Assembly (NCBI RefSeq): GCF_023148685.1
Contig: NZ_JAHXNL010000002.1
Location: 186,001-250,000, forward strand
Direction of reading: 5' to 3'
DNA: 64,000 bases
Origin: Georgenia sp. EYE_87
Lineage (GTDB): Bacteria > Actinomycetota > Actinomycetes > Actinomycetales > Actinomycetaceae
Part shown: in pieces, positions 36,629-46,765 of the stretch
How positions within the stretch are numbered: the first letter of the stretch is position 1
Layout: each line of letters starts with the position of its first letter
Made by a program: the position numbers and the translations under genes
The notes under the pieces: model-generated
Database searches by the model: none
Told to the model about the DNA's origin: nothing
What the model saw: the letters and a program-made list of their open reading frames with translations, nothing else

Positions 36629-37816
36629 ATGGACACCTCGCGACAGATTCTTACCGACGACCTCCTCGAGCGGATCCACGGGCGTGCGGCGCGGTACGAC
36701 GCCGAGAACGCGTTCCCCCGGGAAGACCTCGACGACCTGGTGGCGGCGGGCTACCTCACCGCGATGGTGCCCGAGGCGATGGGCGGCGCGGGCCTGACCC
36801 TGGAGGAGATGACCCGCGAGCAGATGCGCCTGGCCGCGGCCGCGCCCGCGACGGCGCTCGCGGTCAACATGCACCTGGTGTGGGTCGGGGTGGCCCGCAG
36901 CGTCCACGCGCGCGGCGACGACTCCTGCGACTTCGTCCTGCGCGAGGCGGCGGCGGGCGAGATCTTCGCCTTCGGCGTCTCCGAGGCGGGGAACGACCTC
37001 GTCCTCTTCGGGTCCGTCAGCGAGGCCCGGCCCGACGGCGAGGGCGGCTACTCCTTCCACGGCACGAAGATCTTCACCTCCCTGGCGCCGGTCTGGACCC
37101 GGCTGGGGACCTTCGCGAGCGACACGACCGGCGACGACGGTCCGCACAACGTGTGGGGCTTCGTCGCCCGGGACGGCGGCGGCGTCGAGACGGTTGGGGA
37201 GTGGGACGTGCTGGGCATGCGCGCCTCCCAGTCCTTCGCCACGCGGCTCGACGGCGCGCACGCTCCCGCGGACCGGATCGTCCGGCGCATCCCGCCCGGG
37301 CCGACCGCCGACCCCTTCATCTTCGGCATCTTCGCCAACTTCGAGATCCTGCTCGCCTCGGTCTACGCCGGTCTGGCCCGGCGGGCGATCGAGCTCGCCG
37401 TCGAGACGGTGAAGAAGCGCCGGTCGCTGAAGAACCAGAACGCCCCGTACTCCAACGACCCGGACATCCGCTGGCGCATCGCCGACGCGGCGATGCAGCT
37501 CGACGGGATCTACCCGCAGATCGCGCAGATCGCCCGTGACGTCGACGAGCAGGTGGACCGCGGGCCGATGTGGATGCCGCAGCTGTCCGCCGTGAAGTCG
37601 CGGGCCACGGAGGTCGCGCTCGACGTCGTCACCAAGGCCGTGCGGGTCTCCGGGGGCTCGTCCTACTCCAACAGCAAGGAGCTCTCCCGCCTCTACCGTG
37701 ACGTCGTCGCCGGCCTGTTCCACCCCAGCGACGACGAGTCGGTCCACGGCGCCTGGGCGAACGCGCTCCTGGGCCCGGTCGAGCCGTGGCCGCAGACGGA
37801 GGACCCCGCCCGCTGA
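36629..37816 (+). CDS. acyl-CoA dehydrogenase family protein
   Basis: FAD-dependent dehydrogenase, 395 residues, with the three-domain fold: N-terminal helices (FPREDLDDLVAAGYLTAMVPEAMGG), middle beta domain (FGVSEAGNDL, GTKIFTSLAPVW, DVLGMRASQS) and C-terminal helices (RVSGGSSYSNSKELSRLYRDVVAGLFHP). The last motif resembles acyl-CoA dehydrogenases that act on branched or unusual substrates and related monooxygenase-type members, so the substrate is not assigned. ATG at 36629 has GGAAGGA ten bases upstream. It stands alone between radA and the sugar transporter, with a terminator behind it. Confidence 0.87.
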   Translation: MDTSRQILTDDLLERIHGRAARYDAENAFPREDLDDLVAAGYLTAMVPEAMGGAGLTLEEMTREQMRLAAAAPATALAVNMHLVWVGVARSVHARGDDSCDFVLREAAAGEIFAFGVSEAGNDLVLFGSVSEARPDGEGGYSFHGTKIFTSLAPVWTRLGTFASDTTGDDGPHNVWGFVARDGGGVETVGEWDVLGMRASQSFATRLDGAHAPADRIVRRIPPGPTADPFIFGIFANFEILLASVYAGLARRAIELAVETVKKRRSLKNQNAPYSNDPDIRWRIADAAMQLDGIYPQIAQIARDVDEQVDRGPMWMPQLSAVKSRATEVALDVVTKAVRVSGGSSYSNSKELSRLYRDVVAGLFHPSDDESVHGAWANALLGPVEPWPQTEDPAR

Positions 37817-37880
37817 GGACCCCGGTGGCCGGGAAGGACGCCGGGGCTGGTGAGGCCGGCGGTGGCTGGGGCCGGGCACG

Positions 37881-37917
37881 CCGGTGGCCCGGACGGCAAG
37901 GCCGTCCGGGCCACCGG
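37881..37917. terminator. Bidirectional hairpin terminator
   Basis: Perfect 17-base-pair stem (37881-37897 with 37901-37917) with a three-base loop, between the convergent acyl-CoA dehydrogenase and mmsB genes. The rest of the 111-base spacer is GC-rich without other features. Confidence 0.85.
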
Positions 37918-37927
37918 GCCGGCGCGG

Positions 37928-39097
37928 TCAGCGCCCGCTGCGACGCTTGTTGAGCAGGTCGAACGCGACGGCGAACAGGAGCACGAGGCCCTTGATGGCC
38001 TGCTGCCAGGCCGGGTCGACGCTCATGATCGACAGACCCATGTTCAGTACGCCCATGATGAGCGCACCGATGATCGCGCCGGACACCTTGCCGATGCCCC
38101 CGGTCACGGCCGTGCCACCGATGAACGCCGCGGCGATCGCGTCCAGCTCGAAGCTGTTGCCGGCGTTGGCGACGGCGGCGCCCGCTCGCGAGGTGGTGAC
38201 GACCCCGGCGAGGGCGGCGAGGACGCCCATGTTCACGAAGATGTAGAAGTTGACCTTGCGGGTGTTCACCCCGGAGAGGACGGCGGCCTGGAGGTTGCCG
38301 CCGATGGCGTAGATGTGCCGGCCGAACACCGAGCGGTTCATCAGGAACGTGTAGGCGACGATCAGCACGCCGACGATGATCAGCACGATCGGCGTGCCGC
38401 CCGCGCTGCGCGCCAGCAGGTAGCTGACGAACGCGATGAGCAGGCTGAACAGCGCGAGCCGGGAGACGAAGGCCGCGAACGGCTCGAGCGCCAGGTCGTG
38501 CTTGCGGATGTTGCGGCGCGCCTGGAGCTGGGTCAGCACCAGGCCCGCGATGGCGACGGCGCCGATCAGCAGGGTGATGACGTCGAGGTTCGCCACGTAC
38601 CCGAGGATGTTCGGCACGGACCCGTTCGAGATCGCGTTGAACGGGCGCGGCAGGCCGGCCACGGTGGTGCCCACGAGCACGATGGCAAGCCCGCGGAAGA
38701 TGAGCATGCCCGCCAGAGTGACGATGAACGCCGGGATGCCCACGTAGGCGACCCAGAAGCCCTGCCACGCGCCGATCACGGCACCCAGCACCAGCGCGGC
38801 CACGAGGGCCAGGAGCCAGTGGACGTCCCAGCTGTTCATCATGATCGCCGTGACGCCACCGACGAACGCCACGACCGACCCCACGGAGAGGTCGATGTGG
38901 CCGGCCACGATGACCATCACCATGCCGATCGCCAGGATCATCACGTACGCGTTCTGCTGCACGAGGCTGGCCACGTTGTTGGGCACGAGCAGCAGGCCGC
39001 CGGTGAGGATCTGGAAGAGGATCACGATCGCGACGAGGGCCGCCATGATCCCGTACTGACGGAGGTTCCGTCCGAAGTCCTGCGTCAGTGCGCTCAT
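37928..39097 (-). CDS. mmsB: monosaccharide ABC transporter permease (MmsB/GguB type)
   Basis: 389-residue membrane protein of the ribose/xylose permease family with about ten hydrophobic segments. Conserved stretches are [33 protein letters not shown], and the coupling region [19 protein letters not shown] facing the ATPase. It is longer than RbsC-type permeases because of an extra hydrophilic loop (about 195-215), the mark of the multiple-monosaccharide group that works with ChvE. ATG at 39097 overlaps the mmsA stop (ATGA). Last gene of the chvE-mmsA-mmsB operon. Confidence 0.92.
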   Translation of the reverse strand: MSALTQDFGRNLRQYGIMAALVAIVILFQILTGGLLLVPNNVASLVQQNAYVMILAIGMVMVIVAGHIDLSVGSVVAFVGGVTAIMMNSWDVHWLLALVAALVLGAVIGAWQGFWVAYVGIPAFIVTLAGMLIFRGLAIVLVGTTVAGLPRPFNAISNGSVPNILGYVANLDVITLLIGAVAIAGLVLTQLQARRNIRKHDLALEPFAAFVSRLALFSLLIAFVSYLLARSAGGTPIVLIIVGVLIVAYTFLMNRSVFGRHIYAIGGNLQAAVLSGVNTRKVNFYIFVNMGVLAALAGVVTTSRAGAAVANAGNSFELDAIAAAFIGGTAVTGGIGKVSGAIIGALIMGVLNMGLSIMSVDPAWQQAIKGLVLLFAVAFDLLNKRRSGR

Positions 39098-40716
39098 CGT
39101 GACGCACCCTCCTTGTTCATCGTCATGAAGTGCATGAGTCGTTCCTGGGTCGCCTCGGCGCGGGGCACCTCACCGGTGAGGCGGCCCTGGCTCATGGCGT
39201 AGATGCGGTCGCAGATCCCGAGGAGCTCGGGCAGCTCGGAGGAGATCACCAGCACCGCCTTGCCGGCCTCCGCCAGCGCGTTGATGATCTGGTAGATCTC
39301 GAACTTCGCGCCGACGTCGATGCCGCGGGTCGGCTCGTCGAGGATGAGGACGTCCGGGTCCGTGTAGATCCACTTGCTCAGGACGACCTTCTGCTGGTTG
39401 CCGCCGGAGAGCTGGCCCACGACGGCGTCGACGCTGGGGGCCTTGATGCGCATGTCCTTGCGGTACCCCTCGGCGACGCGGCTCTCCATGCTGCGGTCGA
39501 CGACGCCGAGCCTCGAGATCTTGCTGAGGCCGGCGGAGGCGATGTTGCGCTTGATGTCCTGGATGAGGTTCAGGCCGTAGCGCTTGCGGTCCTCGGTCGC
39601 GTACGCGATGCCGTGGTCGATGGCCTCGCTGACGGTCCGGGCGTGGATCTCCCGGCCCTCCTTGTAGAGCCGTCCCGAGATGTTGTGCCCGTAGCTGCGC
39701 CCGAAGATGCTCATGGCCAGCTCCGTGCGCCCCGCACCCATCAGCCCCGCGAGGCCGACGATCTCGCCGCGCCGCACGGTCAGGCTCGCGCCGTCGACCA
39801 CCTTGCGCTCGACGTCGATCGGGTGGTGCACGGTCCAGTCCTCGACCCGCAGCACCTCCTCGCCGACGCTGGGCACGTGGTCCGGGAACCGGTTCTCGAG
39901 CGAGCGTCCGACCATGAGCCGGATGATGTGGTCCTCGCTGACCGGCTCGGCGCCGTGCATGTCGAGGGTCTCGATGGTGCGGCCGTCGCGGATGACCGTG
40001 GTGGAGTCGGCGATGGCGGCGATCTCGTTGAGCTTGTGGGAGATCATGATCATCGAGATGCCCTGGTCACGGAGCTGGCGCATCAGCGTCAGCAGGTGCT
40101 CGCTGTCCTCGTCGTTCAGCGCGGCGGTCGGCTCGTCGAGGATGAGCAGCTTGACGCGCTTGGACAGAGCCTTCGCGATCTCGACCAGCTGCTGACGCCC
40201 CACGCCGAGGTCCTTGACCTTGGTGTCCGGGTGGATGTCCAGGCCGACGCGTGCCAGCAGCTTCGCGGCCTCGCTGTTGGTGCGGTTCCAGTCGATGACG
40301 CCGGCGCTCGCCTGCTCGTTGCCGAGGAAGATGTTCTCCGCCACCGAGAGGTAGGGGCTCAGGGCGAGCTCCTGGTGGATGATGACGATGCCGCGTGCCT
40401 CGCTGTCGCGGATGGTGCGGAAGTCGCAGAGCTCGCCCTCGAAGGTGATCTCGCCGTCGTAGCTCCCGTGCGGGTAGACGCCGGACAGCACGTTCATGAG
40501 CGTGGACTTGCCGGCACCGTTCTCGCCGCAGATGGCGTGGACCTCGCCGCGCCGGACCGTGAGGTTGACGTCCTGGAGCGCCTTGACGCCCGGGAAGGTC
40601 TTCGTGATGTCCCGCATCTGCAGGATCGCGTGGTCGGACGGTACCGCCGGCCGGGCAGGTGCCGCGGAGGGCGACGGCGCCGGGGCGCCGGCGGGCGAAG
40701 GGTGGTCGGATGACAT
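39094..40716 (-). CDS. mmsA: monosaccharide ABC transporter ATP-binding protein (MmsA/XylG type)
   Basis: Tandem-domain ATPase, 540 residues. Domain 1 has Walker [11 protein letters not shown]-loop IIHQELAL, signature-like [15 protein letters not shown] and Walker [12 protein letters not shown]. Domain 2 has the degenerate Walker A region [17 protein letters not shown], signature [14 protein letters not shown] and [14 protein letters not shown]. This is the standard layout of sugar ATPases such as XylG and RbsA. ATG at 40716 has AGGAG six bases upstream. The first 30 residues are a Pro/Ala-rich extension. A strong hairpin separates it from chvE upstream. Confidence 0.95.
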   Translation of the reverse strand: MSSDHPSPAGAPAPSPSAAPARPAVPSDHAILQMRDITKTFPGVKALQDVNLTVRRGEVHAICGENGAGKSTLMNVLSGVYPHGSYDGEITFEGELCDFRTIRDSEARGIVIIHQELALSPYLSVAENIFLGNEQASAGVIDWNRTNSEAAKLLARVGLDIHPDTKVKDLGVGRQQLVEIAKALSKRVKLLILDEPTAALNDEDSEHLLTLMRQLRDQGISMIMISHKLNEIAAIADSTTVIRDGRTIETLDMHGAEPVSEDHIIRLMVGRSLENRFPDHVPSVGEEVLRVEDWTVHHPIDVERKVVDGASLTVRRGEIVGLAGLMGAGRTELAMSIFGRSYGHNISGRLYKEGREIHARTVSEAIDHGIAYATEDRKRYGLNLIQDIKRNIASAGLSKISRLGVVDRSMESRVAEGYRKDMRIKAPSVDAVVGQLSGGNQQKVVLSKWIYTDPDVLILDEPTRGIDVGAKFEIYQIINALAEAGKAVLVISSELPELLGICDRIYAMSQGRLTGEVPRAEATQERLMHFMTMNKEGASR

Positions 40717-40748
40717 TGCGTGCTCCTGTGGGTCGCTTTCGACGTGCA

Positions 40749-40779
40749 CGCCCGCCGGCCCGGTGCGGGCCGGCGGGCG
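40749..40779 (-). other. Intercistronic hairpin between chvE and mmsA
   Basis: Perfect 14-base-pair stem (40749-40762 with 40766-40779) with a three-base loop in the 70-base gap. Such hairpins behind binding-protein genes often protect the upstream mRNA and lower downstream expression, giving more binding protein than transporter. Confidence 0.7.
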
Positions 40780-40786
40780 GAGCGGG

Positions 40787-41926
40787 TCAGAGACCGAGTT
40801 CGGCGGCGTCGTAGAAGCCGGACTCGACGAGGGAGGACTCGACGGTGTCGGGCGTGACCACCTGCGGGGGCAGCAGGTAGGCCGGCACGACCTTGACCTC
40901 GTTGTCGTAGGTCTCGGTGTCGTTGACCTCGACCTCCTCGCCCTGGACGATCTGGTCGACCATGGTGGCAACCTGCTCACCGAGGGTGCGGGTGTCCTTC
41001 CAGACCGTCATCGACTGCATGCCCGCGAGCATGTTCTTGACGTTCGCGAGGTCGGCGTCCTGGCCGGTGACGATGGGGAACTCGTCGCCGGGCGCGTAGC
41101 CCGCCGCGTCGAGCGCCTGCTCGATCCCGAGCGCGAGGGAGTCGTTGGGGGAGAGGACCACGTCGACCTTCTTGTCGGCGTAGAAGGAGTTCAGGCGGTT
41201 CTCCATCTCGGACTGCGCCTTGGCGGACTCCCAGCCCTGGATGCCGATGTTGGTCCATTCGTCGTTGGACGCAGGAGCCTTGCCGGACGGGACGACCAGC
41301 TGGCCGCCCTCGACGTAGGGCAGCAGCACGTCCCACGCGCCGGAGAAGAAGAACTTCGCGTTGTTGTCGTCCGGCGAGCCGGCGAAGGGCTCGAGGTTGA
41401 ACGGGCCGGCGCCGTCGGCGAGGCCCAGCTCCTCCTCGATGAACTTCCCCTGCAGCTGGCCGACCTGGTAGTTGTCGAAGGTGGCGTAGTAGTCCACCGA
41501 CTCGGTGCCGTTGATCAGCCGGTCGTAGGCGATGACGGTGATGTCCTTCGCCCTGGCCGAGTCGAGCACCGGGCCCAGCGCGGTGCCGTCGATGGAGGCG
41601 ACCACGAGCACCTCGGGATCCTGGTTGATCATGTTCTGCAGCTGGGTGATCTGCTGATCGACCTTGTTGTCGGCGTACTGCAGCGAGGTCTCGTACCCCA
41701 TGTCCTGGAGCAGCGCCTCGAGGTTCTCGCCGTCGTTGTTCCACCGCTCGAGGGAGCGCGTCGGCATCGCGATCCCGATGAGCCCGCCCGCCTCGCCGCC
41801 GGTCTCGCCGCCGGCCGCGGGGGTTTCGGTGCGCTCGCTGCTGCAGGCGGCGAGGGCGGTGGCGGCCAGCGCCGTTCCGGCCAGCACGGCCATCAGCTTC
41901 TTGTCACGAAGAGACATCGTCGTCAT
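40787..41926 (-). CDS. chvE: ChvE-type monosaccharide-binding lipoprotein
   Basis: Substrate-binding protein of the sugar ABC transporter, 379 residues. Lipobox at LAACSS (Cys near 28), then the periplasmic-binding fold. Stretches [57 protein letters not shown] and [13 protein letters not shown] match ChvE rather than XylF. ChvE proteins bind several aldoses including xylose, glucose, galactose and arabinose; the xylose context makes xylose the likely main substrate. ATG at 41926 has a weak Shine-Dalgarno (GAAGAAGGG); ATG at 41917 is possible. Leader of about 140 bases. Confidence 0.93.
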   Translation of the reverse strand: MTTMSLRDKKLMAVLAGTALAATALAACSSERTETPAAGGETGGEAGGLIGIAMPTRSLERWNNDGENLEALLQDMGYETSLQYADNKVDQQITQLQNMINQDPEVLVVASIDGTALGPVLDSARAKDITVIAYDRLINGTESVDYYATFDNYQVGQLQGKFIEEELGLADGAGPFNLEPFAGSPDDNNAKFFFSGAWDVLLPYVEGGQLVVPSGKAPASNDEWTNIGIQGWESAKAQSEMENRLNSFYADKKVDVVLSPNDSLALGIEQALDAAGYAPGDEFPIVTGQDADLANVKNMLAGMQSMTVWKDTRTLGEQVATMVDQIVQGEEVEVNDTETYDNEVKVVPAYLLPPQVVTPDTVESSLVESGFYDAAELGL

Positions 41927-42060
41927 AACCCTTCTTCGGGTCGGCCGTCGTCGGCCGGCCTCTTTCGGAGAACCACCGGGCTTCGCGCGCTCGGGTCGCT
42001 GCGGAGACTTCCCCGTCCGGGGTTCCGACCGCCTCGCCCTGCCCGTCACCGGCTCAGAGG

Positions 42061-42105
42061 TTTGTTGTGCGGTGGAACATATGCGACCGGTCGGTCCCAC
42101 CGCAA
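42061..42105 (-). promoter_or_regulatory. chvE operon promoter with XylR operator
   Basis: Minus strand: -35 TTGCGG (42105-42100), 18-base spacer, -10 TATGTT (42081-42076), and the 18-base operator occupying 42078-42061, which reads TTTGTTGTGCGGTGGAAC on the plus strand. It shares 16 of 18 bases with the site at xylA, in the same orientation and with the same three-base overlap of the -10. The transcription start would lie inside the operator. Confidence 0.75.
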
Positions 42106-42376
42106 GGTGTCCGGATCACGAAACGGTCTCGGCGCACTGTCTGCGCCCGTCGAGCGGCCGGTCCGACCAGGGCGACGGACCTTCGTCCCGACCGGGGCCC
42201 GAAGCGGCCCGGCGGGCCCCGGCGGCAGTCCGGCGGCGACGTCGAAGCCGCCGCTCGGCAGCCGGCCGGGGGCGCGACGGTCGTCGAGGACCGCGAGCCC
42301 CTCGGCCGCGCGCCGACGGAGCCCGGGCAGCCGCGGGCGGCTGGTCAGCGCCGGGGTCCGCCAAGGGGCCTGGCCG

Positions 42377-42525
42377 GTCAGGGAGGTCCGCCGTGCCCCG
42401 TCGGTGCGCTCGGGCGCTCACCGTCCGCCGTGCCCGGTCGGTGCGCGCGGGGGACTCACCGTCCGCCGAGCCCGGTCGGTGCGCGCGGGGGACTCACCGT
42501 CCGCCGAGCCCGGCCGTGCGGGCCG
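42377..42525. repeat. 38-base tandem repeat between xylR and chvE
   Basis: Three copies starting at 42417, 42455 and 42493, the middle two nearly identical, plus a diverged copy from about 42377. Units contain CCGGTCGGTG. They lie in the 658-base spacer 41927-42584, which otherwise holds the chvE leader and promoter (41927-42105) and GC-rich sequence with no convincing gene. Confidence 0.88.
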
Positions 42526-42584
42526 GGGCCCACGGCCCGCCAAGGCAGGGGCCGCGGCCGGGGGGTCCGCGTGGGGCCGGCCGC

Positions 42585-43865
42585 CTACGCGGAGGTGTGG
42601 GTGACGGCGTCGATCCAGGCCGCCGGTTCCCGCGCGACCCACTCGAGGGCGCGCATGGCGCCACCGGTCGCGGCTGGTGCGGCGTCCATGGGGGCCACGC
42701 GGAGGGTGGTCGAGGACCATGGGCCGGCGAGGGTGCGCACGCGCAGCTGCTCCTCGATGCCCGGCCGGAGCAGGTCGACCAGCGGGATGAAGGCGGCGCC
42801 GAGGACGATCTCGCCGACGTCGACCACGTTCACCGTGCCCGCCAGCGCGATTCCCAGCGCCCAGGCCGCGCGCTCGACGGCCACCCGGGGGGCCCCGTAG
42901 CCGGACGCGGCCGCGGCCGCCAGCTCGGCCGGCGTCGCCGTCTTGGGCAGCGCGGCCGCCTCCAGCACGGCGTGCTTGCCCGCGTAGCGCTCCAGGCAGC
43001 CACGCGCCCCGCAGTGGCACTGGGGGCCCGTGGGCTCGATGGACACGTGCCCGATCTCGCCGGCCCAGCCGTGCTGGCCACGGACCACCCGCCCGTCCAC
43101 CACGATCCCGGCGCCGACGCCGATGTCGCCAGCGACGTACAGGAACGTGCTGGAGTCGGCCACGCGCCCGGGTGCCTCGTGGGCGACCCCGTAGGCGGCG
43201 AGGTTGGCGTCGTTGTCGATGAGCAGGTCGACGCCGGGCGGCAGCAGCTCGGGTCCCATGAGGTCGGCCGGCGCGAGCTCGTGCCAGCCGAGGTTCGGTG
43301 CTAGCAGCAGCCTCTGGGTGCTGGTGTCGACCAGCCCGGGCAGTCCGAGGCAGGCGCGGGCGACGCGAGCGCCCGAGCCGGTCGTGCGGGCGACGAGGTC
43401 CCGGGTGAGGTCGCCGGCCGCACCCAGCACGGCGGCGGGGTCGGACGACTCGAAGTCGCCCGCGACGTGCTCCTCGGCCACGATCGCACCCGTCAGGTCC
43501 ATCACGCGGCCGGCCATGTAGTCGACGTTCACCTGGAGCCCCAGGCCGACGATGGTGCCGCCGGCGGGCGTGAGCGGGACGGCGGGCCGGCCGGGGCCAC
43601 CCGCCCCCCGCGGATCGTGCTCGGCCACGATGCCGGCGCGGATGAGCTCGTCGACCAGCCGTGAGACCGTCGAACGTGTCATCCCCGTAGTGGCCGCAAG
43701 CCGCGCCCGGGAGATCGGCGCGCTGGCGAAGATCGTCTCGCTGGCCAGGGCGAGATTGTGCTCGCGGAGGGACGATTGGCGCGCCGCGCCGGAGTCGCCC
43801 CGTGACCGCGTGCGTGGGGCCTGGACCGGCTCGGGCGCAGCGCTGCGCTCGGAACGTGTGCTCAC
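42585..43865 (-). CDS. xylR: ROK family transcriptional repressor (XylR)
   Basis: 426 residues: an N-terminal winged helix-turn-helix ([30 protein letters not shown], near 50-79) and a ROK sugar-kinase-like domain with a zinc-type cysteine cluster [12 protein letters not shown] and [12 protein letters not shown]. It lacks nothing needed for sugar sensing but is not expected to be a kinase. By position it represses xylA-xylB and the chvE operon and is released by xylose or a derivative. The GTG at 43865 is supported by a leaderless TAGGGT box that overlaps the xylA -35, and the shared operator falls in its own promoter, suggesting autoregulation. Confidence 0.92.
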   Translation of the reverse strand: MSTRSERSAAPEPVQAPRTRSRGDSGAARQSSLREHNLALASETIFASAPISRARLAATTGMTRSTVSRLVDELIRAGIVAEHDPRGAGGPGRPAVPLTPAGGTIVGLGLQVNVDYMAGRVMDLTGAIVAEEHVAGDFESSDPAAVLGAAGDLTRDLVARTTGSGARVARACLGLPGLVDTSTQRLLLAPNLGWHELAPADLMGPELLPPGVDLLIDNDANLAAYGVAHEAPGRVADSSTFLYVAGDIGVGAGIVVDGRVVRGQHGWAGEIGHVSIEPTGPQCHCGARGCLERYAGKHAVLEAAALPKTATPAELAAAAASGYGAPRVAVERAAWALGIALAGTVNVVDVGEIVLGAAFIPLVDLLRPGIEEQLRVRTLAGPWSSTTLRVAPMDAAPAATGGAMRALEWVAREPAAWIDAVTHTSA

Positions 43866-43868
43866 GGC

Positions 43869-43913
43869 TTGACCCTATCGGATCGCTCCCGGTAAGTTGC
43901 ATCGCACAACAAA
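43869..43913 (+). promoter_or_regulatory. xylA promoter, XylR operator and overlapping xylR promoter
   Basis: Plus strand: -35 TTGACC (43869-43874), 18-base spacer, -10 TAAGTT (43893-43898), operator 43896-43913 (GTTGCATCGCACAACAAA, the reverse complement of the chvE-type site). Minus strand: xylR -10 TAGGGT (43877-43872) six bases before the GTG at 43865. The operator contains the inverted repeat GTTG-N7-CAAC... as GTTGCATCGCACAAC. Confidence 0.78.
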
Positions 43914-43933
43914 TCTCGACGAGGAGACTCACC

Positions 43934-45115
43934 ATGGTGCGCAAGCCCACCCCCGAAGACCGCTTCTCCTTCGGCCTCTGGACCGTCGGCTGGACGGCCC
44001 GCGACCAGTTCGGCGAGGCCACCCGCCCCGCCCTCGACCCTTGGGAGTACGCAGCACGGCTGGCCGAGCTCGGGGCGTGGGGCGTGACGTTCCACGACGA
44101 CGACGTCGTGCCGTTCGGCTCCGACGACGCCGCCCGCGAGCGGATCCTCACCACCTTCAAGAAGGCGGTCGACGACGCCGGCCTCGTGGTGGAGATGGTC
44201 ACCACCAACACCTTCTCCCACCCCGTGTTCAAGGACGGGGCGTTCACCTCCAACGACCGCTCCGTCCGCCGGTTCGCGCTGCGCAAGATCCTGCGCAACG
44301 TCGACCTGGCCGCCGAGCTCGGCGCCGAGACCTTCGTGATGTGGGGCGGACGCGAGGGCAGCGAGTACGACGGCGTCAAGGACGTCCACGCCGCGCTCGA
44401 CCGCTACCGCGAGGGCATCGACGCCGTCGCCGGGTACATCAAGGAGCAGGGCTACGGCCTGCGCATCGCGCTCGAGCCGAAGCCGAACGAGCCGCGCGGC
44501 GACATCCTGCTGCCGACGGTCGGGCACGCGCTCGGCTTCATCGCCGAGCTGGAGAACGGCGACATCGTCGGCCTGAACCCCGAGACCGGCCACGAGCAGA
44601 TGGCGGGCCTGAACTACACCCACGGCCTCGCCCAGGCCCTGTGGTCGGAGAAGCTGTTCCACATCGATCTCAACGGTCAGCGCTCCATCAAGTTCGACCA
44701 GGACCTCGCCTTCGGCCACGGTGACCTGCTCTCCGCCTTCTTCACCGTCGACCTCATCGAGAACGGCTTCCCCGGCGGCGGCCCGCGCTACACCGGACCG
44801 CGGCACTTCGACTACAAGCCCTCGCGCACCGAGGGCATGGAGGGCGTCTGGGAGTCCGCGCGGGCCAACATGGAGATGTACCTCGGCCTGGCCGAGAAGG
44901 CCCGCGCCTACCGTGCCGACCCAGAGGTCAGGGAGGCCTTCGAGCAGTCCGGCGTCCTCGAGCTCTCGCAGCCCACGCTCGCCGAGGGCGAGACGCTGGC
45001 CGACCTGATGGCCGACCGGTCCGCGTTCGAGGACTTCGACGCCGAGGCGGCCGCCCGGCGTGAGTACGGTTTCGTCCGGCTGAACCAGCTGGCGATCAAC
45101 CACCTCATCGGCTGA
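43934..45115 (+). CDS. xylA: xylose isomerase
   Basis: Converts D-xylose to D-xylulose with two divalent metals. 393 residues, the short actinobacterial class. Key features are [16 protein letters not shown] at the N-terminus, the catalytic His in GVTFHDDD, the metal-binding [22 protein letters not shown], and [22 protein letters not shown] at 43934 has GAGGAGA nine bases upstream. xylB follows eight bases after the stop. Control by XylR through the operator over the -10 box. Confidence 0.97.
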   Translation: MVRKPTPEDRFSFGLWTVGWTARDQFGEATRPALDPWEYAARLAELGAWGVTFHDDDVVPFGSDDAARERILTTFKKAVDDAGLVVEMVTTNTFSHPVFKDGAFTSNDRSVRRFALRKILRNVDLAAELGAETFVMWGGREGSEYDGVKDVHAALDRYREGIDAVAGYIKEQGYGLRIALEPKPNEPRGDILLPTVGHALGFIAELENGDIVGLNPETGHEQMAGLNYTHGLAQALWSEKLFHIDLNGQRSIKFDQDLAFGHGDLLSAFFTVDLIENGFPGGGPRYTGPRHFDYKPSRTEGMEGVWESARANMEMYLGLAEKARAYRADPEVREAFEQSGVLELSQPTLAEGETLADLMADRSAFEDFDAEAAARREYGFVRLNQLAINHLIG

Positions 45116-45123
45116 GGTCGACG

Positions 45124-46581
45124 ATGGGCGAGACGCTGGTCGCGGGGATCGACTCCTCGACGCAGTCGTGCAAGGTCGTCGTGCGCGACGCCGAGACCGG
45201 GGCGCTGCGCCGCTTCGGCCAGGCCCCCCACCCGGAGGGGACCGAGGTCGACCCCGAGGCCTGGTGGGACGCCCTCCAGGCCGCCGTCGCCGCGGCGGGC
45301 GGGCTGGACGACGTCGCCGCGGTCTCGGTCGCCGGCCAGCAGCACGGCATGGTCGTCCTCGACGCCAACGGCGAGGTGATCCGCCCCGCCCTGCTCTGGA
45401 ACGACACCCGCAGCGCCCGCGCGGCCGAGGACCTGATCGCCGAGCTCGGCCGGGCCGGCTCGGGTGATCCGGGCGCCGGCCCGGCCGCCTGGGCCGCGGC
45501 GACGGGCACCGTGCCCGTGGCCTCGCTGACCGTGACCAAGCTACGGTGGCTCGCCGACCACGAGCCCGAGAACGCCGCCCGGGTGGCGGCCGTCGCCCTG
45601 CCGCACGACTGGCTCACCTGGCGGCTCGGCGGGGCGGGGTGCTGGGACACGCTCGTGACTGACCGCTCGGACGCCTCGGGCACCGGCTACTTCGACACGG
45701 CGGCGGGCATCTACCGGCGCGACCTGCTGTCGCTCGCGCTGCGCCGGGACGACACGGAGGGCATCGTGCTGCCCCGTGTCCTGGGCCCGGCCGGTTCGGC
45801 TGGGGCAGGCGAAGCCTCGGCGGGCCTCGGCCACCTCGTGCTCGGGCCTGGCGCGGGCGACAACGCCGCGGCCGCCCTGGGCCTGGGGATGAGCCGGGGC
45901 GACGTGGCGATCTCGGTGGGCACCTCGGGCGTCGTCTCCGCGGTGTCGGCGGAGCCGGTGGCGGACCCCTCGGCCCTCGTGGCGGGGTTCGCCGACGCCA
46001 CCGGCGCGTTCCTGCCGCTGGCGGTCACGTTGAACGGCTCACGGGTCCTCGACGCGACCGCCCGGTTGCTCGGCGTCGACCACGCCGGTCTCTCCGCGCT
46101 CGCGCTCGCGGCGGAGCCCGGCGCCGCCGGGCTCACGTTCGTGCCCTACCTCGAGGGCGAGCGCACCCCCAACCTGCCCGCCGCGACCGGCTCCCTGGTC
46201 GGGATGTCGCTGGCGTCCATGACGCCCGAGAACGTGGCTCGTGCCGCGGTCGAGGGGCTGCTGTGCGGCCTCGCGGACGGGATGGCGGCGATGGAGGCGC
46301 AGGGTGTGCCGGTCGAGCGCATCCGCCTCATCGGCGGCGGTGCGCGGTCCGAGGCGCTCCGGGGCATCGCCCCGGCCGTCCTCGGCCGCCCCGTGCAGGT
46401 GCCGGAACCGGGGGAGTACGTCGCCGACGGCGCGGCCCGCCAGGCCGCGTGGGTCCTCGCGGGCACGGCGGGGCCGCCGGAGTGGTCGACGTCGCGGGTG
46501 CGCACCTACGAGGCGGAGCCGACGGCCGTCCGGGAGCGCTACTCGGCCCGGCGGCACCTCGTCGCCGAACGCCAGCCCTGA
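45124..46581 (+). CDS. xylB: xylulokinase
   Basis: FGGY-family kinase, 485 residues, that phosphorylates D-xylulose to xylulose 5-phosphate for the pentose phosphate pathway. Features: N-terminal [16 protein letters not shown] (ATP-binding), [30 protein letters not shown] with catalytic Asp, [11 protein letters not shown] and [19 protein letters not shown] at 45124 has GAGG seven bases upstream and lies eight bases behind xylA, so the two form one transcript. A 40-base tandem repeat follows the stop. Confidence 0.95.
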   Translation: MGETLVAGIDSSTQSCKVVVRDAETGALRRFGQAPHPEGTEVDPEAWWDALQAAVAAAGGLDDVAAVSVAGQQHGMVVLDANGEVIRPALLWNDTRSARAAEDLIAELGRAGSGDPGAGPAAWAAATGTVPVASLTVTKLRWLADHEPENAARVAAVALPHDWLTWRLGGAGCWDTLVTDRSDASGTGYFDTAAGIYRRDLLSLALRRDDTEGIVLPRVLGPAGSAGAGEASAGLGHLVLGPGAGDNAAAALGLGMSRGDVAISVGTSGVVSAVSAEPVADPSALVAGFADATGAFLPLAVTLNGSRVLDATARLLGVDHAGLSALALAAEPGAAGLTFVPYLEGERTPNLPAATGSLVGMSLASMTPENVARAAVEGLLCGLADGMAAMEAQGVPVERIRLIGGGARSEALRGIAPAVLGRPVQVPEPGEYVADGAARQAAWVLAGTAGPPEWSTSRVRTYEAEPTAVRERYSARRHLVAERQP

Positions 46582-46628
46582 CGCGCTCGCGTGCGGCGCC
46601 GCCCGGGGCGTTGTGTCCTGGGCGGCGC

Positions 46629-46762
46629 GGCCGAGGCTGCGCGGTCGGCGATGTGCGGCTGGAGGTGTGGCCGAGGCTGCGCGGTCGGTGATGTGCGGCT
46701 GGAGGTGTGGCCGAGGCTGCGCGGTCGGCGATGTGCGGTTTGTGCCGCGCGGCTGGAGGTGG
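46629..46762. repeat. 40-base tandem repeat between convergent xylB and trkA
   Basis: Three copies starting at 46629, 46669 and 46709. The first two differ at one base; the third carries a 12-base insertion (46739-46750). Each contains GCGGTCGG(C/T)G. It fills most of the 184-base spacer between the two stop codons. Confidence 0.93.
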
Positions 46763-46765
46763 CGG

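Noticed and set aside
37850-39202. Plus-strand frame antisense to mmsB
   Set aside because: Very acidic and His-rich nonsense composition typical of antisense to membrane-protein genes; mmsB is unmistakable.
42067-42900. Plus-strand frame in the xylR-chvE spacer and across the xylR 3' end
   Set aside because: Arg/Gly/Pro-rich composition, covers the tandem repeat and the antisense of xylR; no family features.
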